DNA from: Hyphomonas jannaschiana VP2
GTDB lineage: Bacteria; Pseudomonadota; Alphaproteobacteria; Caulobacterales; Hyphomonadaceae
Assembly: GCF_000685215.1 (NCBI RefSeq)
Contig: NZ_ARYJ01000004.1
Coordinates: 1-64,000, forward strand
Reading direction: 5' to 3'
DNA length: 64,000 nt
Shown here: piece after piece, positions 50,736 to 58,284 of the stretch
Layout of the letters: every line of letters begins with the position of its first letter
How positions within the stretch are numbered: the stretch's first letter is position 1
Notes under the pieces: model-generated
The model's database searches: none
What the model saw: the letters and a program-made list of their open reading frames with translations, nothing else
What the model was told of the DNA's origin: nothing
Translations under genes and position numbers: made by a program

Positions 50736-52031
50736 TCAATGTGGCAGGCGGAAACTCGCGCGCAAGCCGCCGAGTGCACTTTCCGACAGGCGCAGGTCGC
50801 CGCCATGGGCGCGGGCCGTGTCCCGGGCGAGTGTCAGTCCGAGCCCGATGCCGGACGTGTTCTGCGTGCGCGCCTCGTCCAGCCGCGAGAAGGGGCGGAA
50901 GGCGTCTTCATACTGGTCCTTTGGAATGCCAGGCCCGTCATCGTCCACATGGACTTCCGCCGCATAGGGCCCATCAACCAGCATGACCTGCACCGTGTCC
51001 CCGAATTTCAGGGCGTTGGAGAGCAGGTTGGTCAGTGCGCGCTTCACCGCAAGGCGGCGGCCTGTCACCCGGATCGTTTCCGGACCGGCGACCGGGATGT
51101 CCTCGCTGAACCCGGCAGCCGCCTCGCGCACCAGTTCGGCGAAGTCGAACTCCGTCAGCTCGTCGCTTTCCTCCCCCCTGGCAAAGGCCAGGTAGCCGTC
51201 CAGCATCATGCTCATGTCCTTGAGGTCGGCTTTCATGGCGCGGATCTCGTCGGTCTCCTCCATCATGGCGAGGGAGAGCTTCAGCCGGGTGAGCGGGGTG
51301 CGCAAATCGTGGCTGACGCCGGCCAGCATGGCTGTGCGCTGCTCTGCGAAGGCGGTCAGCCGGTTTTTCATGTCGATCACGGCGCGGGCGGCTTCACGGA
51401 CTTCATTGGCGCCCGAAGGCCGGAAGTCCGGCACGTCGCGGCCCCGTCCGAAGGCGCGTGCGGCTTTCGACAGGCTCAGGATCGACCGCACCTGCTGGTT
51501 CAGGAAGGCAACGGCCAGCGCTATCATCAGAAGGCTGAATATGATGACCCAGACAATGAAAACGTGCGAGGTGATCGTCACCGCGCGTTTGCGTTCGACC
51601 AGCACTTCGACCGTCCGTCCCGCGGCAGGAAAGCGGATGTGGATCAGCGAGTCATTCGGGCTTAGCCCGACCACAACGGGCAGGCCGAGGCGCGTCGAAA
51701 GCTCTTCCCGCAGGACGTGACGATAAGAGAAGTTTTCAAGGAAGCCTTCTTCCTCCGGCACAGCATGCGGGGCGTCGCAGCTGAAGGTCAGGTCCAGCCG
51801 GGTGGCGATCAGTTCCCGGGAAATCGGCGATTCAGACCGCCGCTCGCAATAGTCCTGCACGACGCTGACATCCCGCGCGATGGACTGGCCGAGCTTGCGG
51901 TTCACCTCGGCGATATGGTTGTCATAGTAAAACCATGTCGTCAGCGTCAGGATCAGGACGACCGGCAGCACCACCATGAGCAGGCTGCGGGCATAGAGGC
52001 CGCGGGGAGTGATGTCGCGTAAGCGGAACAT
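50736..52031 (-). CDS. Sensor histidine kinase (EnvZ-like)
   Basis: A 431-residue kinase with two membrane helices (residues ~15-35 and ~155-180) bounding a ~120-residue periplasmic sensor, a HAMP domain, then dimerisation helix with the phosphorylated His in AGVSHDLRTPLTRLKLS (~245). The ATP-binding domain has N-box ALTNLLSNALKFG, G1 DDDGPGIP and G2 GIGLGLTLARD. It phosphorylates the response regulator encoded 6 bp upstream. The periplasmic region has a Cys pair (DYCERRSES, TFSCDAPH), a possible redox or disulfide feature. Confidence 0.93.
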   Translation of the reverse strand: MFRLRDITPRGLYARSLLMVVLPVVLILTLTTWFYYDNHIAEVNRKLGQSIARDVSVVQDYCERRSESPISRELIATRLDLTFSCDAPHAVPEEEGFLENFSYRHVLREELSTRLGLPVVVGLSPNDSLIHIRFPAAGRTVEVLVERKRAVTITSHVFIVWVIIFSLLMIALAVAFLNQQVRSILSLSKAARAFGRGRDVPDFRPSGANEVREAARAVIDMKNRLTAFAEQRTAMLAGVSHDLRTPLTRLKLSLAMMEETDEIRAMKADLKDMSMMLDGYLAFARGEESDELTEFDFAELVREAAAGFSEDIPVAGPETIRVTGRRLAVKRALTNLLSNALKFGDTVQVMLVDGPYAAEVHVDDDGPGIPKDQYEDAFRPFSRLDEARTQNTSGIGLGLTLARDTARAHGGDLRLSESALGGLRASFRLPH

Positions 52032-52037
52032 GGCGTG

Positions 52038-52718
52038 TCAGTCCGGCATCAGGCGGTAACCAATTCCGCGTACCGTCTGGATATGGACCGGTTCTTTCGG
52101 GTTTGGCTCGATCTTGCGGCGCAGGCGGGTGACCTGCACATCGACAGAACGCTCCATGCCGGCGGACGTGATTTGCGCCAGTTCCTCACGGCTGATCGGT
52201 TCACCGGCCCGCGCGGCGAGGGCGGTCAGCAATTGCAGTTCGGCATCGGTGAGGCGCACGCGTTCGTCGCCGGATTTCAGTTCACCCCGGGCGGCATTGA
52301 AGATGAGCCCGGACATTTCCAGTTCTTCGGGCGGCGCCTCCTTGTGCGAGCGGCGCAGGATCGCGGCGCAGCGCAGGGCCAGTTCCTCCGGTTCGAACGG
52401 CTTGGCGAGGTAGTCGTCAGCGCCGCGCTTCAGACCTTCGATCCGGTCGCCGGACTCCCCGCGCGCTGTCAGCAGCAGGACGGGAGTCTCCCGCGACACG
52501 CCCTGGCGGATGCCGGAGAGGAGGGAGAAGCCGTCTTCGCCCGGCATCATGACGTCGAGGATGGCCAGATCGAAGGCCATCGTATCCATCAGGCGGCGCG
52601 CGGCCTCGGCGTCCGGGGCGGCCGTGACCCGGTAGCCCTCGCGGCTGAGGAAGCGTTTCAGCAGCTCGCGGATGCGGTCGTCGTCATCGACGACGAGGAT
52701 ATGCGCGGCGTCGGGCAT
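52038..52718 (-). CDS. OmpR-family response regulator
   Basis: A 226-residue regulator: receiver domain with VVDDDDRIRELL, phosphoacceptor Asp in LAILDVMMPGEDGF (~55) and Lys in DYLAKPFEPEE, then a winged-helix output domain with SREELAQITSAGMERSVDVQVTRL (split at residues ~175-198) and a final VRGIGYRLMPD. It lies between MarR (1-bp overlap) and the kinase (6-bp gap). The MarR plus OmpR-type pairing recalls the PetP-PetR system of Rhodobacter. Confidence 0.94.
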   Translation of the reverse strand: MPDAAHILVVDDDDRIRELLKRFLSREGYRVTAAPDAEAARRLMDTMAFDLAILDVMMPGEDGFSLLSGIRQGVSRETPVLLLTARGESGDRIEGLKRGADDYLAKPFEPEELALRCAAILRRSHKEAPPEELEMSGLIFNAARGELKSGDERVRLTDAELQLLTALAARAGEPISREELAQITSAGMERSVDVQVTRLRRKIEPNPKEPVHIQTVRGIGYRLMPD

Positions 52719-53182
52719 CAGCGCACCAGGGCGTCGAGCACGCGGCGGTTGCCGTCCACGGCGTCCGGGCCGGCGCTGCGATAGGCGAGGCGCAGACGTT
52801 CGCGCAGCACAATGGTCAGCTGCGTGGTCAGGGTGATGCCGGAGTCCGACAGGGTCAGCTTGCGCTGCCGAGCGTCGCGGTTGCCGACTTCCTTTTCGAT
52901 CAGGCTGCGCTGGTCCAGCTGGCCGAGAATGCGGGCAAAGGTCGGCACGGTCATGCCGACCGAGTCCCGCAATTCCGACACGGTAAGTCCGGGCCAGTAG
53001 CGGATGGTCATGAGAATTTGCATCTCTGGCTTGCTCAGGCCTGCCTTGCGCCGGGCCGCTTCGGCGGCTCTGGTGAGTTCGGATGCGCCAGCCAGCAGGA
53101 GGCCGACGCCGCGATCCAGCTCCTGATCCATCAGGAAAAGGCGGGGGTCGAACGGGCGGTTCAGGTTGACGTCAGGTGCCAT
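52718..53182 (-). CDS. MarR-family regulator, PetP-like
   Basis: A 154-residue MarR protein. The wHTH reads LSKPEMQILMTIRYWPGLTV, with SVGMTVPTFARILGQLDQRSL as recognition helix region and the wing VGNRDARQRKLTLSDSG. It is the first gene of a MarR, response regulator and kinase operon and overlaps the regulator start. It is divergent from ilvE with only 55 bp between start codons, so it could bind there and affect both units. Confidence 0.9.
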   Translation of the reverse strand: MAPDVNLNRPFDPRLFLMDQELDRGVGLLLAGASELTRAAEAARRKAGLSKPEMQILMTIRYWPGLTVSELRDSVGMTVPTFARILGQLDQRSLIEKEVGNRDARQRKLTLSDSGITLTTQLTIVLRERLRLAYRSAGPDAVDGNRRVLDALVR

Positions 53183-53237
53183 CCGGTGAAATGAACGCGA
53201 AATTCGAAGAAGTGCAAGCGAGGAGCGCTGAGATACG

Positions 53238-54122
53238 ATGGCCGGAACCGCATACGACGACCGCGATGGCTACATCTGGATGGACGGTGAGTTCGTGCCG
53301 TGGCGTGACACCAAGGTACACGTCCTCACGCATGCGCTGCACTATGCCTCGTCAGTATTCGAGGGCGAGCGCGCCTACAACGGCAAGATCTTCCGTTCGC
53401 TGGACCATTCCAGGCGCCTGCACAATTCGGCGCGGATCATGGGCTTCGACATCCCTTACACCGTGGAACAGATCGAAGACGTGAAGCGCGAGGCGCTGGC
53501 CAAGTCGGGTCTCGACAGCGCCTATGTGCGCGCGATCGCCTGGCGCGGATCGGAAATGATGGGCGTGTCGGCCCAGCAGAACTCGATCCACCTGGCTGTG
53601 GCCGTCTGGCATTGGGGCGACTATTTTGCCGACAAGATGAAAGGCATCCGGATGACGCATGCCGAATGGCGCCGTCCGGCCCCGGATACTGCGCCCTGCC
53701 ATGCCAAGGCCGCCGGTCTCTACATGATCTGCACGCTCTCCAAGCATGCCGCCGAACGTGACGGCTATGCCGACGCGCTGATGCTGGACTATCGCGGCCA
53801 GGTGGCCGAGGCGACGGGCGCGAACATCTTCTTCGTGCGGGACGGTGCGCTGCACACGCCGACGCCGGACTGCTTCCTGAACGGGCTGACGCGCCAGACG
53901 GCGATCAAGCTCGCCCAACAGCGCCAGCTCGAAGTGATCGAGCGGGCCATCATGCCGGACGAACTGGCGACCTTCTCGGAATGCTTCATCACGGGCTCTG
54001 CCGCAGAAATCACGCCGGTCGCCGAAATCGGCGCGCACACCTACAAGCCGGGCCAGATCTCCGAAGCGCTGGTCAACGATTATTCGGCCCTGGTCAACGG
54101 CAAGCTGGAAGTCGCGCTTTAG
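53238..54122 (+). CDS. ilvE: Branched-chain amino acid aminotransferase
   Basis: A 294-residue class IV PLP aminotransferase for the last step of Leu, Ile and Val synthesis. It opens DGYIWMDGEFVPWRDTKVHV and has HALHYASSVFEGERAYNG. The PLP-lysine is in CHAKAAGLYMICTL (residue ~157), and the substrate loop is ATGANIFFVRDG. It is of the short bacterial type. AGGAG lies upstream of the ATG. A bidirectional terminator follows at 54149-54176. Confidence 0.93.
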   Translation: MAGTAYDDRDGYIWMDGEFVPWRDTKVHVLTHALHYASSVFEGERAYNGKIFRSLDHSRRLHNSARIMGFDIPYTVEQIEDVKREALAKSGLDSAYVRAIAWRGSEMMGVSAQQNSIHLAVAVWHWGDYFADKMKGIRMTHAEWRRPAPDTAPCHAKAAGLYMICTLSKHAAERDGYADALMLDYRGQVAEATGANIFFVRDGALHTPTPDCFLNGLTRQTAIKLAQQRQLEVIERAIMPDELATFSECFITGSAAEITPVAEIGAHTYKPGQISEALVNDYSALVNGKLEVAL

Positions 54123-54148
54123 GCTTGGGTCCGTATCCGAACAAAATG

Positions 54149-54176
54149 AAAAGGCGGCCCGCAGGCCGCCTTTTTT
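54149..54176. terminator. Bidirectional terminator between ilvE and the peroxiredoxin gene
   Basis: GGCGGCC (54153-54159) pairs with GGCCGCC (54164-54170) around CGCA, flanked by AAAA before and TTTTTT after. It serves ilvE on the plus strand and the convergent peroxiredoxin gene (stop 54183) on the minus strand. Confidence 0.93.
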
Positions 54177-54182
54177 GTTGGC

Positions 54183-54818
54183 TTACTTGTTCGGCTGGGC
54201 CGTGTATCGCAGATAGGGTTTCACTTTCCGGAAGCCCTGCGGGAACAGTTTTTCCGCTTCTTCGTCCGACAGGCTCGGCACGACGATCACGTCTTCACCG
54301 TCAACCCAGTTTACAGGCGTTGCCACCTTGTGGCCGTCGGTCAGCTGCAGGCTGTCGATCAGGCGCAGCACTTCGTCGAAGTTCCGCCCGGCGCTGGGTG
54401 GATAGATGATCGAGGCGCGGATCTTCTTGTTCGGGTCGATCACATAGACGGCCCGCACGGTCACCTTCGGATCGGCGTTCGGGTGGATCATGTTGTAGAG
54501 CGTTGCCACTTTGCGGGCCGGATCGGCGATGATCGGGAACTGGACCGTTGCCCCCTGGGTTTCCTCGATGTCCTCGATCCAGCGTTTGTGATCCTCGACA
54601 CTGTCGACCGAGATGACGAGTGCCTTGGCGCCGCGGCGGGCGAATTCGTCCTTCAGACGGGCTGTATAGCCAAGCTCGGTCGTGCAGACGGGGGTGAAGT
54701 CCGCCGGGTGGGAGAAAAACACCACCCAGTCGTCCCCGGCCCATTCATGGAACCGGATCCGGCCTTCTGTCGTATCCGCTTCAAAGTCGGGCGCTACGTC
54801 GCCGATCAGCAAGCTCAT
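54183..54818 (-). CDS. 1-Cys peroxiredoxin (Prx6-like)
   Basis: A 211-residue peroxiredoxin reducing hydrogen peroxide and alkyl hydroperoxides. The peroxidatic Cys is in SHPADFTPVCTTELG (residue ~45), preceded by the conserved DWVVFFS. It is the only Cys in the chain, which makes this a 1-Cys enzyme needing an external thiol. The C-terminal ~50 residues with VNWVDGEDVIVVP and LRYTAQPNK match the Prx6 subfamily. No OxyR-like site is evident in the 114-bp upstream gap shared with the SixA-like gene. Confidence 0.95.
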   Translation of the reverse strand: MSLLIGDVAPDFEADTTEGRIRFHEWAGDDWVVFFSHPADFTPVCTTELGYTARLKDEFARRGAKALVISVDSVEDHKRWIEDIEETQGATVQFPIIADPARKVATLYNMIHPNADPKVTVRAVYVIDPNKKIRASIIYPPSAGRNFDEVLRLIDSLQLTDGHKVATPVNWVDGEDVIVVPSLSDEEAEKLFPQGFRKVKPYLRYTAQPNK

Positions 54819-54932
54819 CTAAACCGTCTCCTGTGACTTGATTTCGAGGGCGAAAATGGTGCCTAAGAGAGACTGAGCCAATGAGCGGTGCCTGAAGGTG
54901 TCGATCAGAATTTCTAATCTCCGGACCTGCCA

Positions 54933-55457
54933 ATGAAGCGCCTGATCCTGATGCGTCATGCCAAGACCGAACCCTTCGGGGAGGGCATCGACGATTTTGG
55001 CCGCGCGCTGACAGAGCAGGGGCACAGCGACGCGACACGGATTGCCGAGGAGCTTGTCGCGCTGGGCTGGAGCCCGGAGCGAATCCTCGTCTCCACCGCC
55101 CGGCGGGCGCGCGAAACCTGTTCGGAAGTTGCCCGCGTCTTCGAGGGCGAAAAAGTGCGTCCGATGGAGTCGCTCTATCTCTGCGGCGCGCGCGGCCTCG
55201 CCGAAGCGGTGAAACAGAATGACGGGGCCGGCACGCTGATGGTGATCGGCCACAATCCCGGCATGCATGATTTCGCGCTGGACATTCTGCGCGATGGCGG
55301 CAGCCAGGATCACTACGCCTCCCAGCGGCTCGCCGAGAAATTCCCGACCAGTTGCGCCGCCATGTTCGAGCGGGAGGACGATGGCAGTTTCGTGCCGGTC
55401 CTGTTCCGCCTCGCAAATGTGCTGCGGGCCAAGGACTACCGCACCGCAACGGCCTGA
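54933..55457 (+). CDS. SixA-like phosphohistidine phosphatase
   Basis: A 174-residue histidine-phosphatase-superfamily protein. The catalytic His is in ILMRHAKTEPFG (residue ~9), the second His in VIGHNPGMHDF (~107), and LVSTARRARETCSEV supplies the phosphate-binding Arg. SixA proteins remove phosphate from Hpt histidines of phosphorelays. That makes the Hpt protein at 24739-25119 or NPr-type proteins possible targets, which is inference. Divergent from the peroxiredoxin gene. Confidence 0.88.
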   Translation: MKRLILMRHAKTEPFGEGIDDFGRALTEQGHSDATRIAEELVALGWSPERILVSTARRARETCSEVARVFEGEKVRPMESLYLCGARGLAEAVKQNDGAGTLMVIGHNPGMHDFALDILRDGGSQDHYASQRLAEKFPTSCAAMFEREDDGSFVPVLFRLANVLRAKDYRTATA

Positions 55458-55467
55458 CATGCCTCCC

Positions 55468-55501
55468 AAAAAAAGCCCCGCCCGGGAGAGACGGGCAGGG
55501 C
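55468..55501 (-). terminator. Terminator of the UrcA gene
   Basis: GCCCCGCCCG (55475-55484) pairs with CGGGCAGGGC (55492-55501) with one wobble. On the minus strand seven T follow (55474-55468). It lies 62 bp past the UrcA stop. Confidence 0.82.
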
Positions 55502-55562
55502 GGTAGAACGCGGGAGACGGGGTTTTGGAGAGGCAGGCGCCTCCCGCGGGAGAAGACGCCGC

Positions 55563-55874
55563 TTAGCGGGAGACAGATGCCTCGTAGACAGCGGTCAGGG
55601 CCGGTTCGTCGATCGTGGTCACAGCGCTTTTCAGGGTGCGGCTTTCACAGAAGCTGACGGCGTAGCTGCTGGCGAAGGCCCAGTCGGAGGTCTCGGCGAC
55701 GCAGCGCTCGTGGACGTCCTGTTTCAGCTTCACGAATTCCTGCTGGGCCCCTTCGGTGGTCTGCAGGGTGCTGCGGTCGATGTTCACGTTCATTTCAAAC
55801 TGATCGGTCGTGCTGGCGAGGGCCGGCATGGCAGCGATGGAGAGAGCGGTGGCGGCGAGAATGGTGCGGATCAT
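55563..55874 (-). CDS. UrcA family secreted protein
   Basis: A 103-residue exported protein with a signal peptide (MIRTILAATALSIAAMPALAS). The mature part carries the UrcA pattern of two conserved Cys (HERCVAETSDW and SFCESRT) that probably form a disulfide, and an N-terminal strand FEMNVNIDRSTLQT. UrcA proteins are common in Caulobacterales and Sphingomonadales; their function is not known. AAGGA precedes the ATG. Confidence 0.85.
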   Translation of the reverse strand: MIRTILAATALSIAAMPALASTTDQFEMNVNIDRSTLQTTEGAQQEFVKLKQDVHERCVAETSDWAFASSYAVSFCESRTLKSAVTTIDEPALTAVYEASVSR

Positions 55875-55942
55875 GACGAGAGAGTCCTTCCTTTGAGTTC
55901 AGGTGGCCTGTTGGGCCTATTGGTAGTTGGAGGGGGGGAGGT

Positions 55943-55994
55943 GGACGGCGCTGCGGGCCATCAGGGGAAATGGCCTTTTTGTGCAGCGCCGTCC
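55943..55994. other. Large nested inverted repeat downstream of a small gene
   Basis: GGACGGCGCTGC (55943-55954) is the exact complement of GCAGCGCCGTCC (55983-55994). Inside, GGCCAT (55956-55961) pairs with ATGGCC (55970-55975), followed by TTTTT on the plus strand. It separates the UrcA gene from the small basic gene whose stop is 8 bp away. It may act as a terminator for plus-strand transcripts or stabilise the 3' end of the minus-strand one. Confidence 0.6.
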
Positions 55995-56001
55995 GGGCGG
56001 C

Positions 56002-56184
56002 TTAGTGCTGGTCCCGGCGAATGGACCGGCGGCGGCGGCGGACCAGGAGGTTCGGGCGGCCCCGGTCGGCCACATCATTTGCCGGTCGGGACAGCAGCGT
56101 CTGGCTGCCGGTAAGGATGGCACCTGCCATCGGCGCGGCGGGCGCGGCGATCTCGTGGTCATACTGACGGGCGCGGGGGGTCAT
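56002..56184 (-). CDS. Tiny arginine-rich protein
   Basis: A 60-residue frame with an AAGGAC Shine-Dalgarno about nine bases before its ATG at 56184. The N-terminal part is Ala/Pro-rich (YDHEIAAPAAPMAGA) and the C-terminal part very basic (LLVRRRRRSIRRDQH). No family recognised. A frame in another register (55917-56162) overlaps it but lacks these signals. The AT-rich upstream region holds three AATATCGA copies, two of them two helical turns apart, which suggests active regulation and supports a real gene. RNA or DNA binding is a guess from the charge. Confidence 0.5.
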   Translation of the reverse strand: MTPRARQYDHEIAAPAAPMAGAILTGSQTLLSRPANDVADRGRPNLLVRRRRRSIRRDQH

Positions 56185-56257
56185 GTTCGAAAGTCCTTCT
56201 TGGTTTCTTGTCTTGGCGGGACCATCCCGCCGCCGACACCCTCAAGATAGGACAGCA

Positions 56258-56337
56258 AATATCGAATTTCAATAAGAAAATATCGAAAAACAATAAATGC
56301 TAGGAATTTCAAGGCACTTTGTTTTCTCGAATATCGA
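56258..56337. repeat. Three AATATCGA copies in an AT-rich upstream region
   Basis: Copies lie at 56258-56265, 56279-56286 and 56330-56337, all in the same orientation. The first two are 21 bp apart, i.e. on the same face of the helix; the third extends to a near-palindrome around ATATCGATAT. They sit 74-153 bp upstream of the tiny basic gene. The 276-bp gap 56185-56460 holds nothing else I can identify. Confidence 0.55.
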
Positions 56338-56460
56338 TATGGTACGCCAGAACCGGCCTTCAAGGCCAATTAATTGCGGTTCATGGAGGATTTTTCCGGG
56401 AATCAGCCCTGGCCGCAGTTCGGATTACCCCTCATCAGGCAAATGCGTGGAAAAAGCTTT

Positions 56461-58044
56461 CTAGACCGGGCGGGTTTCCGGCGCTGCACCTGACAGGCCG
56501 AGGTCAAAACTCAGCTGGACCGGAGCCTTGCCGGTCCGGCGGATCCCTTTTGGCCGCGTCTTGCGGAACGGCAAGTCAGCCTGCCTCGTCTCCCGAGGTC
56601 CGGACTGGCGCGGTGCAGGAGGCGGTGCGACCCGTCCGGGCTGGCGGACCTGGGCGATCCGTTCGCGGGCTTCGCGTGCGGCGGCGACATGGTCGACCAT
56701 GCGCATGGGGTAGGTCTGGCCGAAGATCACGCCCGCCGCCGCAAGGTCTGCTTTCGGCGCATCCCATGGCGCATGAATATGTGCGTCCGGCAAGGCGGCC
56801 AGCTCCGGCACCCAGCGGCGGATAAACGCGCCGTCCGGGTCGAGTTGTTGCGACAGACGGACCGGGTTCCGGATCGCCGGGGCGCGGCGGCCTTTCAGCC
56901 CGGCCTGCGCGATGACCTGCGGATAGTGAATGCCGGGATCGAAATCCGTGCACAGGGCCGCAAGCTTTTCGGCGGGCAGGCGCCAGTCCATCCAGAGCTG
57001 GTAAGCGGCAAACCCGATCAGCATGGCCCGCATGCGGTCATTCAGCCAGCCGGTCTGGCGGAGGGCGCGCATGCCGGCATCGATCAGGGGGAAGCCGGTC
57101 CGCCCTTCGATCCAGGCGGCAAGGCGCGGATCGCCCGGTGCCGCTTCGGGGCGCAGGTCTTCGCTGCTGCCGGTCTGGGGCAGGGGGCGGTCTTCAAAGG
57201 CCTGAATGGCGCGCGCCCGCCCTTCCAGACGCTCCAGAAACGCTGCCAGCGAGGCCGCGAACGTCTGGTCACCATCCTGAACATAGGCGGCACGCGCCCG
57301 GACGGCGGCCTGCCAGGCTTCCCGCACGGATACCGTGCCGAAGGCCAGATGTGGAGAAAGCCGCGAGCCCGATACGTCCGCCAGCGCGGGCTGGTCGGTC
57401 TCCTGCTGGTAACGGCGGCCCCGTCCGGCGACGAAACTCCGCAGCAATTCCACGCCGGCCGTCCGGCCGCCTTTCTGGCGGTCGTTGCAGTCTTCCGGGC
57501 CGAGGCAGAAATCCTCTGCAATTGGCCACGGGCCGGCGGCCTGCGTCGCAGCCCGGATCGTCTCAGGCGCCCTGATCCGGGGCGTGCTCATCGCTTCAGC
57601 CCACTGGCTGGCCCAGTCTGCCTGTGCACCCAGGCCGCGGATGATGCCGGGCCGGGCCTGTTCGCGAAGCGAGATCCCGGCCTGAACGGCCCAGCGGCGC
57701 ACCGCCCGGTCGCGGGCGCGTGTCCAGGGCAGGCCGGAGTCTTCGTGCATATGAATGGCTTCGATGCCGTGGCGACGGTGCAGGTCCGCCAGCACATCCA
57801 GCGCATCGCCCCGGCGCACGATCAGGCGCGCGCCGCGCTCGGTCAGCGCATCGTCCAGCTCTGTGAGGGAGTCCATCAGGAAGTCGAACTGGCGCCGCGA
57901 ATGTTCCGGCAAGGCCCAGAAGTCCCGTTCGAAGATATAGAGTGGCAGAACCGGCGCCCCGCTCGCCACAGCAGCGGCGAGGGCAGCATGATCATGCACC
58001 CGGAGATCCCGGCGGAACCAGACGAGATGGACGTTGCGCGTCAT
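56461..58044 (-). CDS. Cryptochrome/photolyase family protein, non-canonical type
   Basis: A 527-residue photolyase-family flavoprotein. The N-terminal Rossmann domain starts VHLVWFRRDLRVHDHAAL. The FAD-binding domain has GRTGFPLIDAGMRALRQTGW and MRAMLIGFAAYQLWMDWR. Where classical CPD photolyases have the NxGGWQW segment, this protein reads DFDPGIHYPQVIAQAG (around residue 370), then RNPVRLSQQLDPDGAFIRRWVPEL. A basic, Pro-rich tail of ~60 residues follows. It probably repairs UV dimers with blue light, but a photoreceptor role is possible. Start at 58044, where the conserved fold begins. Confidence 0.87.
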   Translation of the reverse strand: MTRNVHLVWFRRDLRVHDHAALAAAVASGAPVLPLYIFERDFWALPEHSRRQFDFLMDSLTELDDALTERGARLIVRRGDALDVLADLHRRHGIEAIHMHEDSGLPWTRARDRAVRRWAVQAGISLREQARPGIIRGLGAQADWASQWAEAMSTPRIRAPETIRAATQAAGPWPIAEDFCLGPEDCNDRQKGGRTAGVELLRSFVAGRGRRYQQETDQPALADVSGSRLSPHLAFGTVSVREAWQAAVRARAAYVQDGDQTFAASLAAFLERLEGRARAIQAFEDRPLPQTGSSEDLRPEAAPGDPRLAAWIEGRTGFPLIDAGMRALRQTGWLNDRMRAMLIGFAAYQLWMDWRLPAEKLAALCTDFDPGIHYPQVIAQAGLKGRRAPAIRNPVRLSQQLDPDGAFIRRWVPELAALPDAHIHAPWDAPKADLAAAGVIFGQTYPMRMVDHVAAAREARERIAQVRQPGRVAPPPAPRQSGPRETRQADLPFRKTRPKGIRRTGKAPVQLSFDLGLSGAAPETRPV

Positions 58045-58117
58045 GGAACAAAAATAGAACATCCGAGGAGAAGGTGCAAGATCTTTGATTTTCAGACGGG
58101 TTTCAGAACGCGCAGAC

Positions 58118-58230
58118 GCCCGCGTACAATACGCCTTTGGATGGAATTGTGGATGGCGTATGCGGGCTGACGGTACCTGTTTTCAGGGGATTCTTCTCAC
58201 TCGCGGGGAGAATCGTTTCGAAAACGAAAC
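58118..58230. other. Structured divergent gap between photolyase and GT2 genes
   Basis: GCCCGC (58118-58123) and TACGCC (58130-58135) pair with GGCGTA (58155-58160) and GCGGGC (58162-58167), forming one long interrupted stem. A second hairpin, GTTTCG-AAAA-CGAAAC, lies at 58215-58230. No promoter pair stands out. Confidence 0.4.
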
Positions 58231-58260
58231 AAATTCAACCTGTGATTTGTAGTCTGAATC

Positions 58261-58269
58261 TTATCCACA
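58261..58269 (+). promoter_or_regulatory. Single perfect DnaA box
   Basis: TTATCCACA matches the DnaA box TTATNCACA exactly, 15 bp before the GT2 start codon. One box alone is not an origin; DnaA as a transcription factor at this promoter is possible but unproven. Confidence 0.4.
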
Positions 58270-58284
58270 GGCTTTTCTGCAGCC

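Noticed and set aside
55917-56162. Alternative 81-residue minus-strand frame overlapping the tiny basic protein
   Set aside because: No ribosome site at its start, and it runs through the nested inverted repeat; the frame at 56002-56184 is better supported.
58118-58284. Replication origin near the DnaA box
   Set aside because: Only one perfect box is present, with no AT-rich unwinding region or cluster of boxes and no dnaA, parAB or hemE neighbours.
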